Source: Lysobacter sp. Root494 (GTDB lineage: Bacteria; Pseudomonadota; Gammaproteobacteria; Xanthomonadales; Xanthomonadaceae). From it: DNA of 64,000 nt. The stretch is from positions 857,325 through 921,324 of the forward strand of contig NZ_LMFH01000005.1 of NCBI RefSeq assembly GCF_001427225.1, in the 5' to 3' direction. The translations under genes were made by a program, and so were the position numbers. The notes beneath the pieces were generated by a model that was not told the DNA's origin, made no database searches, and saw only the letters and a list, made by a program, of their open reading frames with translations. Below are positions 40,691-49,747 of this stretch, piece after piece (positions within the stretch are counted from its first letter, which is position 1; each line of letters begins with the position of its first letter).

Positions 40691-41434
40691 ATGACCCAGG
40701 AACCGCTGCTGGAAGTGGCAGCTAACTCGGTGGCCTCCGCTATCGCCGCGCAGGACGGCGGCGCGGGTCGCGTGGAGTTGTGCACGGCGCTCGAACTGGG
40801 CGGCCTCACCCCGTCGCATGGGCAGATCGCCCTTGCCCGCGATCGTCTTCGCATCCCGCTGTACGTGCTGATCCGTCCGCGCGCGGGTGACTTCCTGTAC
40901 AGCGATGACGAGTGCGCCACGATGCAGCGCGATATCGAAGCCTGCGTCGCGCTTGGTTGCGATGGCGTGGTGATTGGCGTGCTGGATGCCCACGGCAACG
41001 TGGATCGCGATCGCTGCGTCGGGCTCGTCACCGCGGCGAAAGGTCTCGGCGTGACATTCCATCGTGCCATCGACGTCAGTCGCGATCCGCTACAGTCGCT
41101 TGAAGACGCGATCGCGCTGGGATGCGAGCGTGTGCTGAGCTCCGGCGCGCAGTCGAACGCGCCCGACGGCGCCGACCTGCTTCGTGAAATGGTGTTGCGC
41201 GCGGACGGCCGCATTTCGGTGATGCCGGGCGCCGGTATCGACGCAATGAATATCGCCGCGCTTCGCGAGCAGACCGGCGCGAGGGAATTCCACGCATCGG
41301 CCAAGCACGCGTGCCCTTCCCTGTCCCATTACGTCCCACGCCAGTCGCTGGGCATGACCGGTGGCGAGATCCGCACCGATGCCGCGATCGTGCGTCGCAT
41401 CGTCGACGCGCTGCGTAGTAACGGAAGTCAGTAG
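40691..41434 (+). CDS. cutC: CutC family protein
   Basis: The 247-residue TIM-barrel protein matches CutC: LLEVAANSVASAIAAQDGGAGRVELCTALELGGLTPS, PLYVLIRPRAGDFLYSDDE, GCDGVVIGVLDAHGNVD, VTFHRAIDVS, RVLSSGAQ and REFHASA. The family is annotated as copper homeostasis, but here the gene sits in a glycan locus with a fucose-type operator upstream, so a metabolic role in glycan or amino-sugar breakdown is plausible (inference). ATG 40691 is chosen; an in-frame ATG at 40655 would add 12 unconserved residues. Its end overlaps the end of the convergent asparaginase gene by 7 bases. Confidence 0.88.
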   Translation: MTQEPLLEVAANSVASAIAAQDGGAGRVELCTALELGGLTPSHGQIALARDRLRIPLYVLIRPRAGDFLYSDDECATMQRDIEACVALGCDGVVIGVLDAHGNVDRDRCVGLVTAAKGLGVTFHRAIDVSRDPLQSLEDAIALGCERVLSSGAQSNAPDGADLLREMVLRADGRISVMPGAGIDAMNIAALREQTGAREFHASAKHACPSLSHYVPRQSLGMTGGEIRTDAAIVRRIVDALRSNGSQ

Positions 41435-42423
41435 ACCGAACGCGAATCCAGCAGCGCATCCTGCTTCGCGGCATCGCAGACCGCGTACACGAAGCCTTTG
41501 TGCAGGGCATACGCGCCCACTTCGCCCTCGCGGTTCATGGCGAGGAAGCACACCTGCAACGTCTTGCTCGCTTCAGGGCGTTTGCGGACGACGCGATCGA
41601 TCGCCTCACGGCAGGCTTCCATCGGCGTGCGGCCCTGGCGCATGAGCTCCACCACGAGGAAGCTGGCCGCGTTGCGGATCATCTCCTCGCCCACGCCTGA
41701 AGCCGTCGCGGCGCCCACCGCGTGGTCGACGTAGAGTCCCGCGCCGACGATCGGACTGTCGCCCACGCGGCCGTGCAGCTTCCACGCCATGCCGCTGGTC
41801 GTGCACGCGCCGGCGAGATTGCCGTTGGCGTCGAGCGCGAGCATGCCGAGGGTGTCGTGGTTTTCCTTGTTGCCCGGCAGCTTTGCGCGCTCGGTGTTGA
41901 TCTGCGGCTTGTACTGCGCGGTCTTGAGCCATTCCTGCCAGGCCTTTTTCGCTTCCGGCGTGAGCAGCGGCTTCTTCTCGAAGCCCTGCTGCACAGCAAA
42001 CTGTTGCGCGCCCTCGCCCACCAGCAGCACGTGCGGCGTCTTCTCCATTACCGCACGCGCGACGGAAATCGGATGCAGGATGTCTTCGATCGCGGCAACG
42101 GCACCGCAGCGGCCGTCGCCATCCATGATGCTGGCGTCGAGTGTCTGCACGCCGTCGCGATCCGGATAACCGCAGTGCCCGACGGTGGTGTTGCACAGTG
42201 TTTCTTCCGCCCAACGCGCGCCGGTTTCGACGGCATCGAGCGCGGAACTTCCCGCAGAGAGCTTCGCCCATGCCGCCTGGTTGGCGCCTACGCCGAAATC
42301 CCAGGTCGACACGACACGGGCACGCGTGGCTGTTTTGCCCGTTGCGGCGGTAGCTCCCTGGGCAAGCGCCAGAGCGGTCGCGGAAAGCAGGCTGGACTGG
42401 AGGAAGCGGCGGCGGCTGGTCAT
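41428..42423 (-). CDS. N4-(beta-N-acetylglucosaminyl)-L-asparaginase (glycosylasparaginase)
   Basis: The 331-residue Ntn-hydrolase precursor cleaves GlcNAc-Asn, the last linkage left after N-glycan trimming and proteolysis. It has a Tat signal (TSRRRFLQSSLLSATALALAQ). WDFGVGANQAAWAKLSAGSSALDAVETG is typical, and autocleavage would expose Thr191 in NHDTLGMLALD. GACTTSGMAWKLHGRVGDSPIVGAGLYVD follows. It needs a free alpha-amino and carboxyl Asn, so it acts on fully digested glycopeptides. It is the last gene of the leftward GH20-transporter-GH29-GH35 operon, 16 bases after GH35. Confidence 0.92.
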   Translation of the reverse strand: MTSRRRFLQSSLLSATALALAQGATAATGKTATRARVVSTWDFGVGANQAAWAKLSAGSSALDAVETGARWAEETLCNTTVGHCGYPDRDGVQTLDASIMDGDGRCGAVAAIEDILHPISVARAVMEKTPHVLLVGEGAQQFAVQQGFEKKPLLTPEAKKAWQEWLKTAQYKPQINTERAKLPGNKENHDTLGMLALDANGNLAGACTTSGMAWKLHGRVGDSPIVGAGLYVDHAVGAATASGVGEEMIRNAASFLVVELMRQGRTPMEACREAIDRVVRKRPEASKTLQVCFLAMNREGEVGAYALHKGFVYAVCDAAKQDALLDSRSVY

Positions 42424-42439
42424 GGCAGTGCTCCTGAAT

Positions 42440-44290
42440 TCAATGCGTACCGGTTGCAGGCAAAGTGGCGGCGGTGGCGTACACCGGCTCGGTCAGGCCC
42501 TGCACGCTGCGTTGCCGGTTGGATTCGAGTTCGAGCACGACGATCTCGTTCCTGCCGCGTCGCAGCCATTCGGCCGGCACCAGCAGCGCCTGCTGCGGCC
42601 CGATCTGCCAGAAACGGCCAAGGTGATGTCCGTTGATCCACACATGGCCCCTGCCCCAACCGCGCATGTCGATGTAGCTGTCGCCCGACGACGCAAGCGT
42701 GAACGTGCCGCGATGGAACGCAGGCGAATCGCGATCGCCTTCAATGAAGCGCACCCGCGACAGATCGTCGAGCGGCAGGCGATACATTTCCCAATCCAGC
42801 ACCGGTTTTCCGCCGAAGCGCACCGGGCCGAGCAATCCTTTTCGTTCGTCCACCATGCGCGGGCCGTAGTTGATGCGGCCCATGTTCTCGACCAGCAGGT
42901 CGACCGGCTGTCCCGCTGCCACGTCGAGTTCGATGCTGCGTTGTCCCTTGCGGCGATCGAGTGTGCCCAGTGGCTTTCCGCCCTGGTAGATCAACGCCAT
43001 GTCGCGCACGTCGCCGACTTCCAGCGTGGTCTTGCCCTGGATCGGTAAACGCGCGCGATACCAGACGAAGCCGTAGGACTGGTCGAGTTCTTCCATGCTC
43101 AGCGGCCGCACCGCAGCCGTGGGATTCGCGAGCAGTGCATCCAGCGGCGCCGACTGCCTCAGGGTGAAGCGCGGAATCGCGATCATCGGCGGCGGTTCCG
43201 GCACCGCGGGCAGGGTTTCGCCGGGTTGCAGATGCCGGCCGATGAGTTCCCGCAGTGCGTGGTATGCGGGCGTCGGACGTCCGGCTTCGTCCAGCGGCGC
43301 ACCGTAGTCGTAACTGCTCGTGTCGGGCTGGTACGGCTCCTTGTCGCTGTAGTTCGCGCCATTCATGAAGCCGAAGGTGGTCCCGCCATGGAACATGTAG
43401 AGGCTGAAGGAGATGTCGCGTTCCAGCATCCAGCCGATGTCGCGTTGGATATTTTCGATGTTGCCGGTGTGGTGCTCATCGCCCCAGTGGTCGAACCAGC
43501 CCGGGTAGTACTCCCCTGCCATTTGCGGCACGTTGCCGCGGAATCGCGCGAATGCCTCGAAGTTTCCAGCCGGGTCGTCACCGAAGTTGATCACCGGCAA
43601 CACGTCGGGAAGCGTACCTCCGCCGAGCATCTTCGGCGTCGCGCCGTCGGCGGTGTACAGCGTCACATCGAAGCCGGCCTGCCGCAGTGCGTCGCGAACG
43701 CTGCGCATGTAGCCGTGGTCGCTGCCGAAGGAACCGTATTCGTTCTCGACCTGCACCATCACGATCGGGCCGCCCTGCGTAACCTGCAATGGTGCGAGCT
43801 GGCGGCCGACTTCGTGCAGGTAGCGCGTGACCGCGGCGACGTAGCGCGGATCGGACGTGCGCACGCGCATGTCCGGCGTCTTCAGCAGCCACGACGGAAA
43901 CCCGCCGAATTCCCACTCCGCGCAGCTGTAAGGGCCCGGACGGATGATCACCCACAGCCCTTCTTGCCGGGCGATGCGGACGAACTCGGCGATGTCGTTG
44001 CGGCCGCTGAAATCGAACTCGCCGGGACGCGGCTCGTGCAGGTTCCAGAACAGATACGTGCCGACCGTGTTGAGCCCCATCGCTTTGAGCATGCGCAGCC
44101 GGTCGCGCCAGTGCTCGCGCGGAATGCGGCTGAAGTGCATCTCGCCGCCACGGATCACGAAAGGCTTTCCGTCGAGCAGGAAGTGCTCGCCCTTCCAGCC
44201 AAACGTATGCGTCGGGTGCGCCGCTTCAGGGCGTCCCGGCACGATCAGAAACGCAAGCAACAGCAGCAACGTGACCAGGCGTGTCTTCAT
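42440..44290 (-). CDS. GH35 beta-galactosidase, exported
   Basis: The 616-residue precursor has a signal peptide (MKTRLVTLLLLLAFLIVPGRPEA). GH35 motifs are FLLDGKPFVIRGGEMHFSRIPREHW, GPYSCAEWEFGGFPSWLL, the acid/base Glu184 in VQVENEYG, nucleophile Glu260 in MAGEYYPGWFDHWG, and SLYMFHGGTTFGFMNGAN. A C-terminal jelly-roll ends GHVWINGHHLGRFWQIGPQQALLVPAEWLRRG. It would remove beta-1,3 or beta-1,4 galactose from antennae, such as plant Lewis a caps once fucose is gone. It starts 1 base after GH29 number three. Confidence 0.94.
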   Translation of the reverse strand: MKTRLVTLLLLLAFLIVPGRPEAAHPTHTFGWKGEHFLLDGKPFVIRGGEMHFSRIPREHWRDRLRMLKAMGLNTVGTYLFWNLHEPRPGEFDFSGRNDIAEFVRIARQEGLWVIIRPGPYSCAEWEFGGFPSWLLKTPDMRVRTSDPRYVAAVTRYLHEVGRQLAPLQVTQGGPIVMVQVENEYGSFGSDHGYMRSVRDALRQAGFDVTLYTADGATPKMLGGGTLPDVLPVINFGDDPAGNFEAFARFRGNVPQMAGEYYPGWFDHWGDEHHTGNIENIQRDIGWMLERDISFSLYMFHGGTTFGFMNGANYSDKEPYQPDTSSYDYGAPLDEAGRPTPAYHALRELIGRHLQPGETLPAVPEPPPMIAIPRFTLRQSAPLDALLANPTAAVRPLSMEELDQSYGFVWYRARLPIQGKTTLEVGDVRDMALIYQGGKPLGTLDRRKGQRSIELDVAAGQPVDLLVENMGRINYGPRMVDERKGLLGPVRFGGKPVLDWEMYRLPLDDLSRVRFIEGDRDSPAFHRGTFTLASSGDSYIDMRGWGRGHVWINGHHLGRFWQIGPQQALLVPAEWLRRGRNEIVVLELESNRQRSVQGLTEPVYATAATLPATGTH

Positions 44291-44291
44291 G

Positions 44292-45761
44292 TCAGGATTC
44301 CTGCCGCGTGCGGTACTGCGCCACCCGGCGCAGCCGCGGTGTGTCGTAGGCAAACTCCACCGACACGCGAATGCGCGATGCGGTGCACGGTGCGAAACGG
44401 GCCAGGCGCGCGTTGCCGATCGTGGTGCCCCAGCACACGGTTTGCCATCCACCGTCCTGCCAGGCATCGACGCGATGGTTGGCGATGTGCTGGCCATGCT
44501 CGATCGCTTCTTCGAGGCGAAGCACGTCGAACGTGATCGGCGCGGGCGATTCGAATTCGATCCAGCCCGAGCGTTCGCCCGCAGGCGCCTGCCAGTACCG
44601 ATCGCCTGAGGAATCCAGCACGGCTGCAGGCGTACTGCCGCCGCTTGCACGTACCTGCGCACCTTCGAGCAGGTTACTTGCGAACAGGTGACGTCGCATT
44701 TCGAAGAATTCCTCGAGCGCGCGCACGTCGTTCTCGTGGAGCAATCCCTCCGAAGTCGGCGGAACATTGAGCAGCAACTTGCTGTTGCGGCCTACCGATT
44801 TGAAGTAGAGCTCCATCAGGTTGGCGGCCGTGCGAACCTTGTCGTCCTCGCTCGCGTGCCAGAACCAGCCTGGGCGGATCGAGACGTCGGCTTCACCCGG
44901 ACGCCATTCGCTGCCCTGCGGATCGCCCTGCATCAGCGCTTCCGGCACCCACGAAGCATCGAAGCCGGCGTACGGCACGCGCTTCGGATCGACCATGCTC
45001 CAGCAGGTGGTGCCGGCTTCTCCCTTCTCATTGCCGATCCAGCGCACACCGGGGCCGGCGTCACCGAAGATCACGGCATTGGGTTGCATCCTGCGCACGG
45101 TGCCGTGGATGCGCGGCCAGTCGTAGATCTGGCGTTTGCCGTTCGGGCCCTCACCATTTGCACCGTCGAACCAGACTTCGACCAGTTCTCCGTAATTCCC
45201 CAGCAGTTCTTCGAGCTGCGTGATATAGAAATCGTTGTAGGCCTCACCCTGCCCGTAGCTGGGTGTATTGCGATCCCATGGCGACAGATAGAAGCCGACG
45301 CCCAGACCTTCCGCGCGGCACGCATCGGCGAACTCGCGCACGACATCGCCCTTGCCATCGCGCCAAGGGCTGTTGCGAATGCAGTGCCCGGTGGTGCGCG
45401 TGGGCCACAGGCAGAAGCCGTCGTGGTGCTTCGCCGTCAGGATCATGCTGCCGAAGCCGCAGCGTTTCGCCGTTCGCGCCCATTGCCGCGCGTCGAGCTT
45501 GTGCGGATCGAAGATGCGCGGGCTTTCCGTGCCGTCGCCCCACTCCTTGCCGGTGAACGTATTCACCGTGAAGTGGACGAACATCGCGAGCTCTTCGCGC
45601 TGCCATGCCAGTTGCTGCGGTGTCGGAGGCGGGCGCGCGGCAGCACTGGTGACCCGTGCTGCCGATGCCGCACCCGCACCGAGCGGCAATGATGCCGCAA
45701 CCAGTCCACTGCCGGCGGCGGCAAGAAAGCCGCGCCGCGACTGCGATGTCTTCACTCTCAT
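44292..45761 (-). CDS. GH29 alpha-L-fucosidase with C-terminal F5/8-type domain (third)
   Basis: The 489-residue precursor carries a Tat signal (SQSRRGFLAAAGSGLVAASLPLG). The barrel shows REELAMFVHFTVNTFTGKEWGDG, MILTAKHHDGFCLWPT, nucleophile Asp199 in VEVWFDGANGEG, and NSKLLLNVPPTSEGLL. Residues about 365-489 form a discoidin-like carbohydrate-binding domain. The sequence style is that of GH29 subfamily B, which cuts alpha-1,3/1,4-fucose in Lewis-type branches (inference). It overlaps the transporter stop (ATGA) and sits directly before GH35, fitting sequential removal of fucose then galactose. Confidence 0.92.
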   Translation of the reverse strand: MRVKTSQSRRGFLAAAGSGLVAASLPLGAGAASAARVTSAAARPPPTPQQLAWQREELAMFVHFTVNTFTGKEWGDGTESPRIFDPHKLDARQWARTAKRCGFGSMILTAKHHDGFCLWPTRTTGHCIRNSPWRDGKGDVVREFADACRAEGLGVGFYLSPWDRNTPSYGQGEAYNDFYITQLEELLGNYGELVEVWFDGANGEGPNGKRQIYDWPRIHGTVRRMQPNAVIFGDAGPGVRWIGNEKGEAGTTCWSMVDPKRVPYAGFDASWVPEALMQGDPQGSEWRPGEADVSIRPGWFWHASEDDKVRTAANLMELYFKSVGRNSKLLLNVPPTSEGLLHENDVRALEEFFEMRRHLFASNLLEGAQVRASGGSTPAAVLDSSGDRYWQAPAGERSGWIEFESPAPITFDVLRLEEAIEHGQHIANHRVDAWQDGGWQTVCWGTTIGNARLARFAPCTASRIRVSVEFAYDTPRLRRVAQYRTRQES

Positions 45762-47053
45762 GCGTTCGTTGCGCGAGGCTGCGCCACGCTGTTGCCGACA
45801 CGCGGTGGCACGCGATGACCGCGCAGGGCGAAATACAGGATGTACAGGTAGCACGGCAGCATCAACACGAAGAACCACAGCTGGAACTGCTGCGGCGAAT
45901 GATCGAGCAGCAACGCGAACAGCTGCGGCACCAGCGCGCCGCCGGCAATGCCCATGATCAGCAGTGCCGAACCACGTTCGATCAGGCGGCCCAGGCCGTG
46001 GATCGACAATGGGAAGATCGCCGGCCACATCATCGCGTTGGCGAAACCGAGCGCGAAGATGAAGGTGACCGATGCGTAGCCATGGGCAAGATAGGCGCAC
46101 AGCGTCAGTACCATGCCGAGCACCGCGGAAACGGCCAGGTAACGTTGCTGCGAAACGAAGCGCGGCACCAGGATGAAGCCCGCGACGTAACCGATGAGCA
46201 TCGCGCCTAGCGTGTACATCGTGAAGAACTTGGTTTGGTCGAGCGGAATGCCAGCTTCGCGTCCGTACACACCGACCGCGTCGCCCGCCATGACTTCGGC
46301 GGCCACGTAGACAAAGATCGCGAGTGCACCCAGCCACACGTGCGGATAGTCGGACAGGCGTCCGGCACTTTCCTGCTTCGACTTCGCATCGCTTTCGCCG
46401 CGCACGTCGGGCAGCGGCGAGAACAGGATCGCCAGTCCGAGTACCGCGAGAACGCCGGCCATCAACAGGTAAGGCACGTGGATGCTGCTGGCGAACTGGT
46501 CGAGGATCTGCTCCTTCGTCGCCGCATCGGCACCGGCCACCTGCGTGGCGATGTCGCCCATGCCGTGCAGCACCAGCGTGCCCAGCAGGAACGGCGCAGC
46601 CATGCCGGCGATCTTGTTGCAGATGCCCATGAGCGCGATGCGCTGCGCGCCGCTTTCGATCGGCCCGAGGATGCTGATGTAGGGATTCGCCGCGGTCTGC
46701 AGGATCGCCAGGCCTGCACCGATGACGAAGAGTCCGGCGAGCGCGCCCGGATACCAGCGCTGCACGCAGAACTGTCCGAACGCGATGGCGCCGGCTGCCA
46801 TCACCCACAACGCGATGGCCATGCCCTTCTTCATGCCGGTGCGGTCGAGGATCACCGACGCGGGCAACGCCCAGCAGAAGTAGGAGATGTAGAAGACGAA
46901 GGTGACCAGGAAGGCAGCGAACGTGCTCAGGTCGAACGCAAGCCGCACGAACTGGATCAACGGCCCGTTGATCCAGGTGAACCAGCCCATGACAAAAAAC
47001 AGCAAGCCGATGATGGCGATCGAAACCCAGGTACTGCGCACCTTGTCCTGCAT
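45758..47053 (-). CDS. nagP: FHS-family transporter, probable N-acetylglucosamine permease NagP
   Basis: The 431-residue 12-helix protein begins VSIAIIGLLFFVMGWFTWINGPLIQFVRLAFDLS, close to NagP of Xanthomonas and Shewanella. LQTAANPYISILGPIESGAQRIALMGICNKIAGMAAP is the FHS signature. It follows the GH20 hexosaminidase gene, which liberates GlcNAc, supporting GlcNAc as substrate. Glucose or another hexose remains possible. Confidence 0.82.
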   Translation of the reverse strand: MQDKVRSTWVSIAIIGLLFFVMGWFTWINGPLIQFVRLAFDLSTFAAFLVTFVFYISYFCWALPASVILDRTGMKKGMAIALWVMAAGAIAFGQFCVQRWYPGALAGLFVIGAGLAILQTAANPYISILGPIESGAQRIALMGICNKIAGMAAPFLLGTLVLHGMGDIATQVAGADAATKEQILDQFASSIHVPYLLMAGVLAVLGLAILFSPLPDVRGESDAKSKQESAGRLSDYPHVWLGALAIFVYVAAEVMAGDAVGVYGREAGIPLDQTKFFTMYTLGAMLIGYVAGFILVPRFVSQQRYLAVSAVLGMVLTLCAYLAHGYASVTFIFALGFANAMMWPAIFPLSIHGLGRLIERGSALLIMGIAGGALVPQLFALLLDHSPQQFQLWFFVLMLPCYLYILYFALRGHRVPPRVGNSVAQPRATNA

Positions 47054-47114
47054 GAGATTTCCTCGAAAGAGAGACTTGCCGCTTTTAAGTTAGAGATGCG
47101 CCTCGTGGCGACGG

Positions 47115-49433
47115 TTACCGCTCCACCGGTTGCAACTGGATGCGATCGATCGCCCACAGTGGATCGTGCTTGTCACGCGTGAAACGCAGGCAGAGATCGT
47201 GGCGTCCGGTTACGTTGCTTATCGGCACGTCGATCACGGCAACGCCGCCATCGCGACGCGCATCGCCCAGTGCCGCCGTGCCGACGCGCTTGCCATTGCA
47301 GCTGTCCAGCGCGACTTCAAGTTCGCCTTCACGCGTGGCCTGCTTGCGCAGCGCACCCGGTGCGGGGTCTGCGCCGAACTGGAAATTGAACGGCAGGTCG
47401 ACGGCATCGACACGCAGCGAGGTCACCCCGGTGAGATCCACGTCCTTCCAGATCCAGCACGGATTGCCGATGTCGACCGGGACCACGGCACGCTGATCAC
47501 CCACAGGCTCGTCGTCTTCCAGGCGCAGTACGAGCCCGTCCTTCGAACAGGTCTGCAGCTGCTCGGCATCGACGGTCGCGAGCGCCAGTGCACTGACCTG
47601 CTGCGAGCGTGGCGCGGCGAGCGGACGCCCTTCGAAGAACGCGTTCGCACGCACGGAAGTGGCAAACGGGACTGCCAGTGGCTTTTCGTAACGGGGCGAA
47701 TCCGGTCCCGGTTCGCCACCATCGAGCGTGTAGCGCAATTCACCGAAACCGGTCTGGTTGCGCAACGCGACCAGCGCGCCGTCGCCTTCCGGCTTCATGT
47801 CGAAGCGCACGGCAAAAGCGCTGTCCGCGGCCGCGATTCCCGCCTTGCGATAACGCTGCATCTGCGGCGCAAGCCGCTGCAGGAATCCGTTCCAGTCGCG
47901 CGTCTCGCGTGGCGACCACGCGACCTCTGCGAGCGCGGCTAGACGCGGAAACGTCATGTGTTCCACGCGCGGCTCGGTGCGTACATGTTCGGTCCAGAGG
48001 TTCGCCTGCGTGCCGAGCACGTGCTTCGACTCTTCCGCCGTCAGCTCTGCCGGCACCGGCTCGAAGTCATAGACCGCCTTCAACGGTGTCGGATAGTCGT
48101 GGCTCGGCGGCTCGTCGGCCGCATCGCTCTGCATGCGATTGAAATAGACCACGTTGCTCGGCGACAGCACGACATCGTGCCCCTGCTTCGCGGCCTCGAC
48201 CGCGCCCTTGATGCCACGCCAGGACATCACCGTCGCTTCCGGCGGCAGGCCGCCTTCGAGGATCTCGTCCCAGCCGATCAGCTTGCGGCCCTTGGACGCG
48301 ACGAAGCGCTCGATGCGCTTGATGAACCAGCTCTGCAGTTCATGCTCGTCGGCGAGGCCCAACGCGCGGCGTTGTTCCTGCACTTTCGGCGACGACGTCC
48401 ACTGTGTCTTGACGGCTTCGTCCCCGCCAATGTGGATGTACGTGCCAGGAAATACATCCATCACCTCGCTCAGCACGCCCTCGAGGAAGGAGAACGTCGC
48501 ATCGTCGGTGTTGTACAGGTACGGGTTCACGCCCCAGTCGGGCGACACCGCCGGCGCCCTGCCGGTCACGCCGAATTGCGGATAGGCGGCGATGGCCGCC
48601 TGCGCGTGCCCGGGCATTTCGATTTCCGGCACCACGGTGATGTGGCGCTGGGCAGCGTATTCGACGATCTCCCGTGCCTGGTCCTGCGTGTAATAGCCGC
48701 CGTAGCGCACGGGCTTGCCATCGGCATCGCGTCCGGCCTTGCCCGCGGGAACGCGCCACGCGCCAACATCGGTCAGGCGCGGATAGCGCTTGATTTCAAG
48801 CCTCCAGCCCTGGTCGTCGGTGAGATGCCAGTGGAAGACGTTGAGCTTGGCCTGCGCCATCTGGTCGAGCAGCTTCTTGATCTCGCCGATGCTCTGCAGG
48901 TGCCGCGCGGAATCGAGCATGAAGCCGCGCCATGCGAAGCGCGGCGCATCCTCGACGCGCAGCGCCTGGAGTTTTACCGGAAGTGCATTTCCGCCGTCGG
49001 CCGACAACAACTGCCACAGGGTGATGCCGCCGTAGAACAGCCCCGGCGCCGAACGCGCGCTCACCTGCACGCCGGAAGGTGAAACCGAAACGGAATAGGC
49101 TTCATCGCCCGCAGGTGCCTTCGGGTCGATGGCGAAAGCGATGCCGCGCTTCGTCGAACGCGCATCTCGTGTGGCTTCGACCAGCGGCAGTCGGGTGCTG
49201 CTGCTGGATTCAAGCAAGTTGATGAAGTAGTCCGCCGCGTGCCGCGCATGCGTATCGCCGGGCGGCACCTGTACTTGCGTAGCCGCGTCTACGGAAAACG
49301 CGCCGTTCGCTTGCGTGACGCGTGCGGGCAACGGAATCACGGGCGCACTCACCGCCCGGGCGGGAGCCACGAATGCCAGCGACGCAAGCAACGTCAACGC
49401 GGGACGCAACAACCAGACAGTGGCACAGCTCAT
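47115..49433 (-). CDS. GH20 beta-N-acetylhexosaminidase (first of two)
   Basis: The 772-residue precursor has a signal peptide (LLRPALTLLASLAFVAPARA). A GH20b domain (residues about 30-150) precedes the barrel, which contains FAWRGFMLDSARHLQSIGEIKKLLDQMAQAKLNVFHWHLTDDQGW, the catalytic Asp338-Glu339 in IHIGGDEAV, and GWDEILEGGLPP. A C-terminal chitobiase-like and beta-sandwich region follows (LRYTLDGGEPGPDSPRY). It removes terminal GlcNAc or GalNAc by substrate-assisted hydrolysis. It heads a five-gene leftward operon. Confidence 0.94.
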   Translation of the reverse strand: MSCATVWLLRPALTLLASLAFVAPARAVSAPVIPLPARVTQANGAFSVDAATQVQVPPGDTHARHAADYFINLLESSSSTRLPLVEATRDARSTKRGIAFAIDPKAPAGDEAYSVSVSPSGVQVSARSAPGLFYGGITLWQLLSADGGNALPVKLQALRVEDAPRFAWRGFMLDSARHLQSIGEIKKLLDQMAQAKLNVFHWHLTDDQGWRLEIKRYPRLTDVGAWRVPAGKAGRDADGKPVRYGGYYTQDQAREIVEYAAQRHITVVPEIEMPGHAQAAIAAYPQFGVTGRAPAVSPDWGVNPYLYNTDDATFSFLEGVLSEVMDVFPGTYIHIGGDEAVKTQWTSSPKVQEQRRALGLADEHELQSWFIKRIERFVASKGRKLIGWDEILEGGLPPEATVMSWRGIKGAVEAAKQGHDVVLSPSNVVYFNRMQSDAADEPPSHDYPTPLKAVYDFEPVPAELTAEESKHVLGTQANLWTEHVRTEPRVEHMTFPRLAALAEVAWSPRETRDWNGFLQRLAPQMQRYRKAGIAAADSAFAVRFDMKPEGDGALVALRNQTGFGELRYTLDGGEPGPDSPRYEKPLAVPFATSVRANAFFEGRPLAAPRSQQVSALALATVDAEQLQTCSKDGLVLRLEDDEPVGDQRAVVPVDIGNPCWIWKDVDLTGVTSLRVDAVDLPFNFQFGADPAPGALRKQATREGELEVALDSCNGKRVGTAALGDARRDGGVAVIDVPISNVTGRHDLCLRFTRDKHDPLWAIDRIQLQPVER

Positions 49434-49687
49434 GGAATGTTGCTCTCCTGATTCGATGTGGCCAGCGTCGCGTGCCGGCAGCGGCCGATCGTAGCGTACG
49501 GCTTGCAGCCGCTGCCCCGGCCGCAGTGCGCAGTCTCATCACGAATCACGATGTGCATCAGGCAAGGCCCGGTTATGCCGTTGTCCGGTTCTGCATGCCC
49601 TATGCCCTGGGTGTCTCGCCGACACATGCATTCCGCGTCTCTCCCGTTTGCCATTCACGCCGGAACGCCGGATTGGGACCACTGGCG

Positions 49688-49715
49688 TTACGTCGAATTC
49701 CGGCTACGATACTAT
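49688..49715 (+). promoter_or_regulatory. predicted sigma70 promoter of the fucose operon
   Basis: TTACGT (49688-49693) and TACTAT (49710-49715) are 16 bases apart. Operator C begins at the last bases of the -10 box and would block it when bound. Confidence 0.5.
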
Positions 49716-49736
49716 TGGTCCAACCACTAGGCCAAT
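49714..49736 (+). promoter_or_regulatory. operator C, composite GntR-type site of the fucose operon
   Basis: ATTGGTCCAACCA followed by CTAGGCCAAT, 12 bases before the first gene. It is the same element as operators A and B. The dyad TGGT-NNN-ACCA fits an FCD-domain GntR regulator such as the one at the end of this operon. Confidence 0.78.
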
Positions 49737-49747
49737 GGGTACCCGCC

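Larger units (their letters stand above)
49434..49747. promoter_or_regulatory. 314-base divergent promoter region, GH20/fucose operons
   Basis: There is no supportable gene. The right end holds the fucose-operon promoter and operator C. The left end should hold the GH20-operon promoter, but no clear boxes were found and no classical NagR-type site was seen. A sequence ATTGGGACCA at about 49674 only loosely resembles the operator core. Confidence 0.6.

Noticed and set aside
40691-41434. CutC as part of the copper-resistance system
   Set aside because: It is far from the copper operon and embedded in glycan genes; position argues against it, though function is unproven.
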